DNA of 14,900 nt from Paludibacter sp. (GCA_024709185.1 JANJXE010000373.1:1-14900); one strand, 5' to 3'. Positions 7,503 through 14,681 are shown, numbered from the stretch's first letter. Notes: generated by a model not told the origin, from the sequence alone. A program made the numbers and translations.

Positions 7503-8180
7503 ATGACAATCAATTTACGAAAAGAACAACAGGAATCATTACAACGATTACCCTTACAATATGGAATAGCAGCCCGTTTCTTCTTTGCCGCCATGGACCT
7601 GGCAGCCGGAAAAAAGGATACCCTCGGCAAAGCCAAACTACTTGAAATACTGGCATGCATACCTTACCGTGAATGGGAACTCCGGCAATATGTGCGACTA
7701 ACGCACAACTACCACAACCGACGCAAGGTAAACTGGGCGCGCGACATTATGGAATGGGGACGTTCGGCGCAGGACAACGAATTTTACCATTTGCTGCTTA
7801 TTCAGGAAAAAATGCGCGAGGATGGCATGAAAGATCCCTGGTTTTTGGCTACACCCGTCGTGGTGCTGATTACCGGCTTTTACATTCTGCTTTCGAAAGT
7901 TCTTGCCTGGGTCAATATTAAAGCAGCCTTCCGGTTTAATGCCGAATTTGAAGATCATGCCGAGCATATTTATGCCGCCATGGTAAAGGAAAATCCTCAG
8001 TGGGAAAGCGAACCGGCCGACAACCCCATCGCTCGTGAATATGCTCCGGAGCTTAGAACCTGGGCGGATATATTCCGCAGAATCGGACTGGACGAACGCG
8101 ACCACCGGAATCATAGTTTTCACTATGGAGAAACGCCCCATCATATCGTAGAGTACGAAGGTATGCCGGAAGCGGGGTGA
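7503..8180 (+). CDS. Alternative-oxidase-like membrane-bound diiron carboxylate protein
   Basis: A 225-residue protein with the motif layout of the alternative oxidase (AOX) family: E57/E59 in YREWEL; NEFYH (E93xxH96), equivalent to NERMH; FEDHAEH (E148/E150), equivalent to LEEEA; and DERDH (E198xxH201), equivalent to ADEAHH. Spacing of about 36, 55 and 50 residues fits the AOX four-helix diiron core. A hydrophobic stretch at about 113-137 fits the AOX membrane-dipping region. AOX oxidises quinol and reduces oxygen to water without pumping protons. The protein is divergent from plant and protist AOX, so a COQ7-like or other diiron oxygenase role is possible. Only the metal-ligand pattern is directly visible. 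The gene is a single transcription unit divergent from the MBOAT operon. Confidence 0.65.
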   Translation: MTINLRKEQQESLQRLPLQYGIAARFFFAAMDLAAGKKDTLGKAKLLEILACIPYREWELRQYVRLTHNYHNRRKVNWARDIMEWGRSAQDNEFYHLLLIQEKMREDGMKDPWFLATPVVVLITGFYILLSKVLAWVNIKAAFRFNAEFEDHAEHIYAAMVKENPQWESEPADNPIAREYAPELRTWADIFRRIGLDERDHRNHSFHYGETPHHIVEYEGMPEAG

Positions 8181-8230
8181 AAATTCATAGTTTTGTTCTT
8201 TATATCACCCTTGATGCTTTTAACGATACT

Positions 8231-8401
8231 TTAATCGCTTTTTGCACTCAAGCCTCTTCGTTCAAAATAAAGGCTGTTTATCTGGCGTTTAAATTCCCGT
8301 ACACTCCAGTTGCCCTTTATGCATTCCATTTCATAATTCGCCCGTTTCAAAGAGTCATTTATCCGTGTAAGCTGTTCGAAATGGGTTTATGATAATGATT
8401 G
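8231..8401 (-). pseudogene. Remnant of a YhcG/DUF1016 PDDEXK-nuclease-family gene
   Basis: One minus-strand frame reads QSLS, a stop (TAA 8389-8387), then THFEQLTRINDSLKRANYEM followed by ECIKGNWSVREFKRQINSLY and FERRGLSAKSD, ending at TAA 8233-8231. This closely resembles the junction region of DUF1016/YhcG proteins in Bacteroidota, which typically read LSWTHF...D.LKRAFYE.ECIK.NWSVRELKRQI.SLYYERSGLS. The stop stands exactly where the conserved Trp of SWTHF is expected. Only about 55 of some 340 residues remain, and neither the N-terminal domain nor the PDDEXK domain is found nearby. The family match is from memory of the consensus; a profile search would settle it. Confidence 0.72.
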
Positions 8402-8441
8402 TACTAATAGCTCTCATTTTAATTGGAATCCAGTTAGTTGA

Positions 8442-8468
8442 AATTCGGAGGTCAGTGACCTCCGAATT
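8442..8468. repeat. 27-bp palindrome (13-bp inverted arms)
   Basis: AATTCGGAGGTCA and TGACCTCCGAATT flank a single G, a perfect inverted repeat. As RNA it would fold to a 12-bp stem with an AGT loop. There is no T-run after it on either strand, so it is not a typical intrinsic terminator. It lies 40 bp beyond the nuclease-gene remnant and could be a protein-binding site or a mobile-element relic. Confidence 0.7.
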
Positions 8469-8741
8469 GAGAATGTGTCATCTATTGTATCGTTTTTCAA
8501 TGAAATCCAGACTAGTAATCGCCTCCACATAAAAATGCATGCACCCTGAAACCGGTACTTTACCTTTTTGTTGCAAGGAAAAATGTAGTGTTGCTATGCG
8601 TAGAGTTTGCATTGGAAGTTGAAAACCTTCTCAATGCGAAGCGTTTTCTAAAAAAGCCAGGCTGATGACTGATTCAGTTTATCAAAACCCTAATGCATCC
8701 AAAGATAGATAACTCATATCTAAAATGCCAAAGCAGGGATT

Positions 8742-8867
8742 ATCATGCGGGGTAACTTGCGGGGTCAAAACTGAATTCAAAGCATTCACCTAAAATTTAA
8801 GCATCAGATTTAATGGGCGTTAGCGTTGGAAAACTTGCGGGGTAACTTGTACGGTACTTGTCCGGTA
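8742..8867 (+). repeat. Degenerate 11-12 bp short repeat (ACTTGnnCGGTA type)
   Basis: Two clusters of the same short unit. The first has ATCATGCGGGGTA and then ACTTGCGGGGTC (8755-8766). The second has ACTTGCGGGGTA (8833-8844), ACTTGTACGGT (8845-8855) and ACTTGTCCGGTA (8856-8867) head to tail. The 14-mer TGCGGGGTAACTTG occurs identically at 8746-8759 and 8836-8849. Units are adjacent or near adjacent, with no spacers of CRISPR type. Function unknown. Confidence 0.7.
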
Positions 8868-9021
8868 AGACCATTAGAACACATGTTTAAAGTTATTTCT
8901 TTATCATCGAAAAATATTGAATAATTGACTTTGATTTCGTTAATAGGTCAGAACTAATTCAAACTCAACCTGCACTTTCCATAGCAGTGTTCTGTTAAAA
9001 TATTAAAAATCCAGTAATTAA

Positions 9022-9053
9022 TGAAACAATGTTTCAACTAAAGCGTTGTTTCA
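9022..9053. promoter_or_regulatory. Paired inverted repeats, likely operator of the Fur-like gene
   Basis: TGAAACA-A-TGTTTCA at 9022-9036 is a perfect 7-1-7 inverted repeat. A second, imperfect copy TAAAGCG-T-TGTTTCA at 9039-9053 is centred 17 bp downstream. They lie just upstream of the -7 box and cover the expected -33 region. A 7-1-7 geometry is typical of Fur-superfamily operators, so autoregulation by the adjacent regulator is a reasonable inference. Confidence 0.6.
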
Positions 9054-9064
9054 ATTAAAATGAT

Positions 9065-9072
9065 TACTTTTG
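9065..9072 (+). promoter_or_regulatory. -7 box of the Fur-like gene, possibly leaderless
   Basis: TACTTTTG is a perfect TAnnTTTG match ending only 4 bp before the ATG at 9077. The expected transcription start falls on or next to the start codon, implying a leaderless or nearly leaderless message. The nearest -33-like TTG (9046-9048) lies inside the second inverted repeat, with a slightly short spacer of 16 bp. Confidence 0.5.
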
Positions 9073-9076
9073 CCGT

Positions 9077-9499
9077 ATGAAACCCAACGATATTCTCCAA
9101 CAACACGAGGTTAAAAAAACGCTGTCGCGCATTGCACTTATTAAAGCCCTGCAAACCAGCGAGCAACCGCTTTCGGAAAATGAAATCAGAGATCGGATGC
9201 TGGATCAGTACGACCGCATCACCTTTTACCGCAATGTGCAAACCCTTTCCGAATCAGGAATACTCCACCGTATCGTTATCGATAACACGCATGTTAAATA
9301 TGCATTGAACTGCTGCGAAAAGGAGCATCATCATGCAATTGATCATGTGCATTTCTACTGCAAGGAATGTGGGAAAACAGTATGTCTCGACGAGGTGCCG
9401 GTGCAGCAGTATCCTCTTCCTGATGGTTTTAAACTGGATGAATGCGATGTGGTAATTAAAGGGTATTGTAAAGACTGCCCGGGGAATCACAATGCATAA
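9077..9499 (+). CDS. Fur-family metal-responsive transcriptional repressor (possibly Zur)
   Basis: A 140-residue protein of normal Fur length. The N-terminal winged helix includes KKTLSRIALIKAL and the recognition helix DRITFYRNVQTLSESGILHRI (about 47-66). The metal and dimerisation domain has HHHAIDHVHFYCKECGK (H84-H86, H90, H92, C95, C98) and a second CKDC pair (C131, C134), the structural zinc site of many Fur and Zur proteins. Such proteins bind inverted-repeat operators when loaded with metal and repress uptake genes. The gene is directly followed by a TonB-dependent receptor and His-rich lipoproteins, which fits Zur better than PerR, but the metal cannot be read from sequence. It is preceded by a matching operator pair. 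Confidence 0.9.
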   Translation: MKPNDILQQHEVKKTLSRIALIKALQTSEQPLSENEIRDRMLDQYDRITFYRNVQTLSESGILHRIVIDNTHVKYALNCCEKEHHHAIDHVHFYCKECGKTVCLDEVPVQQYPLPDGFKLDECDVVIKGYCKDCPGNHNA

Positions 9500-9548
9500 G
9501 CTATTTTTAAATGAGTCGGTTAAAAGGGCAAGTCTGGTTGAGCGGAAA

Positions 9549-12029
9549 ATGAAGGACTTAATACGATTTTTTGTAGTGCTGCTGATGATGACAGAAGTGG
9601 TATCGCTGAATGCGCAGGTAAAGAAAGTAGTGCCTCGGGAAGCATGGATAAGTGTGTCATCAGGGACGTATGGGTTAACAGACCTTCCGGAATCATCAGA
9701 GCTATCGAAATCATCGGAGTCATCGGAATCATTAGATTTACCACGCCTGTCCGGGCTTTCCGGGAAAGTAACCGACGAAACCGGAAATCCACTGCCGGGA
9801 GCTACTGTAACACTCAACGATAATCGCTATGGTACCGTTACCGACCGCAACGGATCCTACCAGTTCCGGGAATTGCCACAAGGCTGGTATGTAGTAGAGG
9901 TGTCCTATTTAGGATGTGAAAAAAGCTCGCGAAGGCTCCATCTTCCCTTTAATCAGCAATTGAATATTCAACTTAAGCAGGAAGCGCAGCAACTGCAGGA
10001 AGTAACCATCAGCGATTATGCCCTGCAGCGCAGCCGGCAAACAGCGGCTTCCTATCAATACGCCGATCGCGACTTTCTGCAGCAACACGAATCGGGAAGT
10101 CTGATGCAGACCCTGAGCCGTCTGCCGGGTATCAGTTCGATGGATATCGGGTCGGGGAACTCGAAACCGGTGATTCGCGGACTGGGTTTCAACCGGGTGG
10201 TGGTGGCCGAAAACGGGTTGCGCCACGAAGGACAGGAATGGGGGCACGATCATGGGCTGGAAATAGACCAGGAAAGTGTGGAGCGCATCGAAATCATTAA
10301 GGGACCGGCATCGCTGATGTACGGGTCGAATGCCATTGTCGGCGTGATTGACCTGAAACAGCTTTCGGTACCGGCACGCAATAGTCATGAAGGAAATGCG
10401 GAAGTGAAAGTTGCCAGCAACAATCAACTACTGGGATTTTCGGGACGGTACGCACAACGAGGTGACAGGTGGTACTGGAAAGCACGGATAAGTGGTGTTG
10501 ATTATGCAGATTACCGTGTCCCAACCGACAGCATTGAATATATGTCGTACTATTTTAAGCTGAAAGACAGACAGTTGCGTAATACTGCCGGCTATGAATA
10601 CACTGCTGGAACCACGGTAGGTTACCTTGGAGACCATCTGAAAACGCATCTGACAGTCAGCAATGTATTCTCCAAAAGCGGCTTTTTTGCCAATGCTCAC
10701 GGATTGGAAATCCGCAATTCGGCCATTCCCTATGATGCGTCCGATCGCGACATCGACCTGCCCTCGCAGCAGGTGAATCACTTCAAAATCATGAGCAACA
10801 GCTTTTGGCAATCCTACACCATTGATTATCAACTCGACATGGGTTTTCAGCATAATCTGCGAAAAGAATTTTCGGAACCATTGCCACACGGGTATATGCC
10901 GGTACCGCCTGATTCGCTCGAACGGCTTTTTTCGAAAAGCTCAGCATCGGCGCATCTTTCGGCGACCTTCCGCAAGTTGGAAAATCATGAATTAAAAACA
11001 GGTGTCAGTACCGATTATCAACACAACGAACGCGGAGGATGGGGTTTTATCCTGCCCGATTACACCAGCCTGAACGCAGGAATGTATGCAATTGACAACT
11101 ACCGGCTTTCCGAAAAATGGCTCCTGACAGCCGGTGTGCGGTACGATCTGGGGCACATCAGCACGGGCAGTTACCGCGACTGGTACACCACACCTGTAGA
11201 TGGAGGTACGAAGGCCATGGAACGTGCGTTGGAATTAAGCCGCACGTATCATTCGTTGAGTTGGGGCACAGGAGCTGTGTATGCACATCAGCAGTGGCAA
11301 TTGAAGATGAATATTGGGAAAAGCTTCCGGATGCCAAACGCCAAAGAGCTGGCTTCGAATGGGTTAAACTACCATATGTACCGATACGAAAAAGGCGACA
11401 GCACCCTGAAGGCGGAGGAGTCGTACCAACTGGATGTGGGAATCAGCATCACCCTCCCGCGTTGGGAGGTACACCTGAGTCCGTTTGTTAATTACTTCCC
11501 GAACTACATTTATCTGAATCCTACCGCACAATATTACGAAGCACAGCAGGTTTTTTATCACCGGCAAAGCGAAGTGTTTCGTACTGGTGGCGAACTTTCG
11601 GTGCTTTACAGGCTGAGCGACGAACTGGCGGCCGGTTTCGACCTGGAATATATTTATTCGGTGCAACTTTCGGGGGAGAAGAAAGGCTATACCCTGCCCT
11701 TTTCGCCACCGTTGAATTCAGTTTTCGGGCTAACGTACGAAAAAGCACGTGTAGGCCGTTTCAGTAAAGCATTTGCAGCTATTGATGTGCACCTCACTGC
11801 TGCTCAAAACAATATTGTTCCTCCGGAGAAGAAAACCCCGGGCTATCAACTCGTAAATCTACGCACCGGTGCTACCCTGAAAACAGATAAAATACCGGTG
11901 CAGTTTCAGCTTCAGGTACGAAATCTTTTCAACACAAAATATTACGATCACACCAGCTTTTACCGGTTGATAGAAGTGCCGGGTGCCGGACGAAATATTA
12001 TAGCAAGTATTCAATTTCAACTCAATTAA
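9549..12029 (+). CDS. TonB-dependent outer membrane receptor with carboxypeptidase-regulatory-like domain, putative metal uptake
   Basis: An 826-residue outer-membrane receptor that would import a ligand using TonB-ExbBD energy. The chosen ATG at 9549 gives a clear signal peptide (MKDLIRFFVVLLMMTEVVSLNAQ). An in-frame upstream ATG at 9492 would add 19 polar residues before it and overlap the Fur-like gene by 8 nt. After a Ser/Glu-rich linker comes a CarboxypepD_reg-like domain (SGKVTDETGNPLPGATV...), then the plug (VIRGLGFNRVVVAENGLRHE, SVERIEIIKGPASLMYGSNA) and a C-terminal beta-barrel ending GRNIIASIQFQLN. The plug carries WGHDHG, a His/Asp-rich motif at a position comparable to those in zinc receptors such as ZnuD. 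Position behind a Fur-family gene supports metal transport; zinc is inference. Confidence 0.92.
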   Translation: MKDLIRFFVVLLMMTEVVSLNAQVKKVVPREAWISVSSGTYGLTDLPESSELSKSSESSESLDLPRLSGLSGKVTDETGNPLPGATVTLNDNRYGTVTDRNGSYQFRELPQGWYVVEVSYLGCEKSSRRLHLPFNQQLNIQLKQEAQQLQEVTISDYALQRSRQTAASYQYADRDFLQQHESGSLMQTLSRLPGISSMDIGSGNSKPVIRGLGFNRVVVAENGLRHEGQEWGHDHGLEIDQESVERIEIIKGPASLMYGSNAIVGVIDLKQLSVPARNSHEGNAEVKVASNNQLLGFSGRYAQRGDRWYWKARISGVDYADYRVPTDSIEYMSYYFKLKDRQLRNTAGYEYTAGTTVGYLGDHLKTHLTVSNVFSKSGFFANAHGLEIRNSAIPYDASDRDIDLPSQQVNHFKIMSNSFWQSYTIDYQLDMGFQHNLRKEFSEPLPHGYMPVPPDSLERLFSKSSASAHLSATFRKLENHELKTGVSTDYQHNERGGWGFILPDYTSLNAGMYAIDNYRLSEKWLLTAGVRYDLGHISTGSYRDWYTTPVDGGTKAMERALELSRTYHSLSWGTGAVYAHQQWQLKMNIGKSFRMPNAKELASNGLNYHMYRYEKGDSTLKAEESYQLDVGISITLPRWEVHLSPFVNYFPNYIYLNPTAQYYEAQQVFYHRQSEVFRTGGELSVLYRLSDELAAGFDLEYIYSVQLSGEKKGYTLPFSPPLNSVFGLTYEKARVGRFSKAFAAIDVHLTAAQNNIVPPEKKTPGYQLVNLRTGATLKTDKIPVQFQLQVRNLFNTKYYDHTSFYRLIEVPGAGRNIIASIQFQLN
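9690..9743 (+). repeat. Ser/Glu-rich low-complexity linker from a short DNA repeat
   Basis: The receptor gene contains near-tandem TCATCGGAG / TCATCGGAA / TCATTAGAT units, coding for ESSELSKSSESSESLDLP. The tract lies between the signal peptide region and the carboxypeptidase-regulatory-like domain. Such repeats are prone to length change by slippage in multiples of three, keeping the frame. Confidence 0.65.
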
Positions 12030-12122
12030 ACCATGAAACGAGCATGTAACTACTTCATTTCTAAAATCCTGTGAATAGTGAGATGCTGGTTCCATACAAA
12101 CATCTAAAAAAATAATTACAGT

Positions 12123-12569
12123 ATGAAAATTTACATTTTGACACTTTTTGCAGCCATTGCTGCTTTAACTTCCTGCGAAAAAAACGACTTACCTCAGATT
12201 ACCGATGTGGAAATCGGATATGACAATACACGCACAGTCGAAGCAGGTAAGGATTTACATTTTGAAGCTACAATTACTGCTTCGTATAAAGTTACCGGCA
12301 TTCGATTGGTAATTCATTCCGAAGATCATGAACAGCATGTGTCGTCGGAGATTTCCGGCGAATCGGACCTGCACCAGGAATGGGAAGTGGATAAAACCTA
12401 TACCGGCGCTTATGTGAATGTAAAAAACACGGTGCTACACGAACATGTTGAAGTACCTTTAACAGCCGAACCGGGAACGTATCACATGTATTTCTATGTT
12501 ACCGACGAAGAAGGCAATCAGGGGATTTATGAAACTGAGATAGAAGTTTTGCCGCCAGCTGGTGTATAA
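12123..12569 (+). CDS. Histidine-rich lipoprotein resembling DUF4625
   Basis: A 148-residue lipoprotein with signal MKIYILTLFAAIAALTSC and lipobox Cys at 18. The mature part looks like a single Ig/beta-sandwich domain and ends in an alternating strand (GTYHMYFYVTDEEGNQGIYE). Potential metal ligands cluster in HSEDHEQH, DLHQEW and LHEHVEV. It lies 93 bp downstream of the receptor gene on the same strand, and its paralogue follows. A surface or periplasmic metal-binding partner of the receptor is the simplest guess; no enzymatic motif is seen. The DUF4625 assignment is from memory of the family pattern. Confidence 0.8.
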   Translation: MKIYILTLFAAIAALTSCEKNDLPQITDVEIGYDNTRTVEAGKDLHFEATITASYKVTGIRLVIHSEDHEQHVSSEISGESDLHQEWEVDKTYTGAYVNVKNTVLHEHVEVPLTAEPGTYHMYFYVTDEEGNQGIYETEIEVLPPAGV

Positions 12570-12636
12570 AAAAGGAACAGCATGCAGACCCTGTGCATTA
12601 CAATCTGATTATTCAAAAACTAACCATTTTTACAAA

Positions 12637-13101
12637 ATGAAACCCCCGATACTACTTTTCCTGATGGCAATTGCATTCACCTCCTGCCAACCCGGTGACC
12701 ACGACGATGAACTGCCGGTCATCGACATGAGTGCAGCTGACGCTTTTCCCCTCAACTGCGCGACAGTTTACCGCGGCGAAACTTTTGAATTCAGGGCTTT
12801 GTTTACCGATAATTCAGAACTGGGCTCGTTCAGCATCGAGATGCACCATAATTTCGACCATCATACACATAGTACCGATGCAACGCAATGCGAAATGGAT
12901 CCCGTAAAAACGCCCGTTTCGCCATTTCGTTGGATTGAAAACTATACCATCCCTTCGGCTTTACAACGGTACGAAGCCACTGCCAGTATTACCATTCCGA
13001 CAACAGTGGACACCGGCATGTATCATTTTATGGTTCGGCTTACCGATGCAGCAGGCTGGCAAACTTTCAGGGGCATCAGTGTGCGGATTGGTGATCGATG
13101 A
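12637..13101 (+). CDS. Second histidine-rich DUF4625-like lipoprotein
   Basis: A 154-residue lipoprotein starting at the ATG at 12637, chosen because it gives a clean lipoprotein signal (MKPPILLFLMAIAFTSC, Cys at 17). An in-frame start at 12562 would put 25 polar residues in front. The mature protein has GDHDDELP, a strongly His-rich strand MHHNFDHHTHSTDATQCEMD and a C-terminal strand (GMYHFMVRLTDAAGWQTFRG) matching the end of the preceding lipoprotein. The two are probable paralogues with the shared order acidic linker, His cluster, YHxxF. The HHNFDHHTHS motif is a good candidate divalent-metal site. Confidence 0.8.
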   Translation: MKPPILLFLMAIAFTSCQPGDHDDELPVIDMSAADAFPLNCATVYRGETFEFRALFTDNSELGSFSIEMHHNFDHHTHSTDATQCEMDPVKTPVSPFRWIENYTIPSALQRYEATASITIPTTVDTGMYHFMVRLTDAAGWQTFRGISVRIGDR

Positions 13102-13176
13102 ACAAAAGCATCAGTATGCAAATTGCTGATCATAAATAAATTCATCTTTTATGGGTAAAAAGAAGTAAATAATACG

Positions 13177-13184
13177 TATTTTTG
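13177..13184 (+). promoter_or_regulatory. -7 box for the sialate O-acetylesterase gene
   Basis: TATTTTTG matches TAnnTTTG, with transcription expected near 13189 and a leader of about 20 nt before the preferred ATG. No clear -33 TTG/TTTG is visible at 19-21 bp. It implies the esterase gene is transcribed separately from the metal-uptake genes. Confidence 0.5.
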
Positions 13185-13208
13185 CCCCGTAAAAAAAATT
13201 AAATGCTT

Positions 13209-14609
13209 ATGAAACGCACTTTTCTTCTCACCTGGATGGTAGCCATTGCTACCCTGATGCAGGTACAATCAGAGATTAAGTTACCGGCCATTTTTGCCGA
13301 TCACATGGTGATTCAACGTGATGCCTCCACCAAAATGTGGGGGAAAGCCGATGCCAATAAACGGGTAACGGTGGTCACCAGTTGGAACCTGAAACGCTAC
13401 ACCACCACTTCAGATGCCAATGGCAACTGGCAGCTTGACATCACGACGCCCCGCGCCGGCGGACCGCACACCATTGTTATCAGTGATGGTAAGCCCATGA
13501 CGCTTAGCAATGTGATGAGTGGTGAAGTATGGCTTTGTTCCGGACAAAGCAATATGGAAATGCCGATGAAAGGTTTCAATAGCCAGCCGGTGGAAGGCTC
13601 GGCTATGGACATCCTTAAAAGCGCAAACAGCAAAATCCGTTTGTTTACTGTTGCCCGCAACCACAGTCTGACCCCTGTCGACGATGTGAAAGGTACCTGG
13701 CAGGAAGCCGCGCCCATCAGTGTGCGCGATTTCAGTGCAACGGGGTATTATTTCGGTCGTTTGCTGAACGAAATTCTGGATATTCCGGTAGGGTTAATCA
13801 ACAGTTCGTGGGGTGGTTCGCGCATCGAGACCTGGATGAACGAAGAAATGCTGGCCGGTTTCCCGCGCACGGTAATCCACAGAGAAACTGAAAACGTGAA
13901 ACAGCCACATCAAAAACCGCTCTATTGTTACAATGCAATGATTCATCCCCTTACCGGCTTTGCCATTCGTGGAGCTATCTGGTACCAGGGTGAAAGCAAC
14001 CGCAACAACTCTGAGGAATATGCCGAACTATTCGGCGCTATGGTAAAAGGATGGCGCACTAAGTTTAACAATCCCAACATGCCGGTGTATTTTTGCCAGA
14101 TTGCACCTTTTGAGTACAAGGATGGGCGCAATTCGGCCTACCTGCGGGAAGCACAGCTGAAAGCGACCACCATCGTGGAGAATACAGGTATGGCAGTGTT
14201 GATGGATGCCGGCGAACGGGTCAACATCCATCCTGCTAAAAAGAAAGAAGCTGGTGAGCGACTGGCATTGCTGGCTTTATCGAAAACCTATGATATGCCT
14301 GGCATTAGTGGCGAAAGTCCGGTGTATAAATCAATGAAAATCAGCAACGACACGGTGACCATTACTTTCGACAATGCACCGGTGGGTGTTGCGGCACCCG
14401 ATTTTCAGTCCCAGTTATTTACTGTAGCTGGCGAAGACCGTGTATTTTACCCTGCCAGAACCCGCATTACAGGTTCGAAGATTACTGTAATCAGCGATCA
14501 GGTAAAAGAGCCCAAAGCCGTACGGTATGCCTTTGAAAACTATCTGATCGGCGACCTCAAAGGTGCAGACGGACTACCGGTATCGTCTTTCCGTACTGAT
14601 AACTGGTAA
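13209..14609 (+). CDS. Sialate O-acetylesterase (SGNH hydrolase), secreted
   Basis: A 466-residue enzyme of the sialic-acid-specific 9-O-acetylesterase family, which removes acetyl esters from sialic acids or other acetylated glycans. The ATG at 13209 places KR directly before the hydrophobic signal (FLLTWMVAIATLMQVQS); an ATG two codons earlier (13203) is equally possible. Visible motifs: an N-terminal beta-sandwich beginning KLPAIFADHMVIQRD, the nucleophile block VWLCSGQSNMEMP (Ser113), GLINSSWGGSRIETWM, the oxyanion block WYQGESN and the catalytic His in RVNIHPAKK. Length is slightly short for the family but no block is missing. It lies 107 bp beyond the second lipoprotein with its own promoter. 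No sialidase or glycan-transport genes are in view. Confidence 0.93.
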   Translation: MKRTFLLTWMVAIATLMQVQSEIKLPAIFADHMVIQRDASTKMWGKADANKRVTVVTSWNLKRYTTTSDANGNWQLDITTPRAGGPHTIVISDGKPMTLSNVMSGEVWLCSGQSNMEMPMKGFNSQPVEGSAMDILKSANSKIRLFTVARNHSLTPVDDVKGTWQEAAPISVRDFSATGYYFGRLLNEILDIPVGLINSSWGGSRIETWMNEEMLAGFPRTVIHRETENVKQPHQKPLYCYNAMIHPLTGFAIRGAIWYQGESNRNNSEEYAELFGAMVKGWRTKFNNPNMPVYFCQIAPFEYKDGRNSAYLREAQLKATTIVENTGMAVLMDAGERVNIHPAKKKEAGERLALLALSKTYDMPGISGESPVYKSMKISNDTVTITFDNAPVGVAAPDFQSQLFTVAGEDRVFYPARTRITGSKITVISDQVKEPKAVRYAFENYLIGDLKGADGLPVSSFRTDNW

Positions 14610-14629
14610 CAAAGCACAGGAATTGACTT

Positions 14630-14681
14630 AAAAACAAAGCTTGGGATTCCCATTTAGCAGGAAATCCCAAGCTTTGTTTTT
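14630..14681. terminator. Bidirectional intrinsic terminator
   Basis: AAAACAAAGCTTGGGATT (14631-14648) and AATCCCAAGCTTTGTTTT (14663-14680) pair perfectly over 18 bp, extended by one A-T pair, around a 14-nt loop. On the plus strand the stem ends in six T (14677-14682), and on the minus strand in five T. It sits between two convergent genes, 21 bp after the esterase stop and 17 bp before the corA stop, and should end both transcripts. Confidence 0.92.

Larger units (their letters stand above)
8181..9021. other. Long intergenic stretch without an intact gene
   Basis: About 840 bp, more A/T-rich than the flanks, with stop codons in every frame. It contains a decayed nuclease-family fragment on the minus strand, a 27-bp palindrome and a degenerate short repeat, each listed separately. 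A 44-codon minus-strand ORF (8612-8478) with no recognisable family is the longest other candidate and is probably chance. The makeup suggests an old insertion and decay site. Confidence 0.6.

Noticed and set aside
8177..8392. A 71-codon plus-strand ORF starting with GTG at the diiron gene stop
   Set aside because: It has no recognisable domain and runs antisense to the DUF1016 remnant, whose conserved residues explain the open frame better.
8512..8522. CTAGTAATCGC, which matches a conserved 16S rRNA segment
   Set aside because: Only 11 bases agree and the flanks do not follow the rRNA sequence, so it is coincidence rather than an rRNA fragment.
8478..8612. A 44-codon minus-strand ORF starting MQTLRIATLHF
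   Set aside because: No family is recognisable, it is short, and there is no promoter or start context, so there is not enough to call a gene.
8742..8867. Possible CRISPR array
   Set aside because: Units are only 11-12 bp, degenerate and mostly head to tail without uniform spacers, and no cas gene is present.
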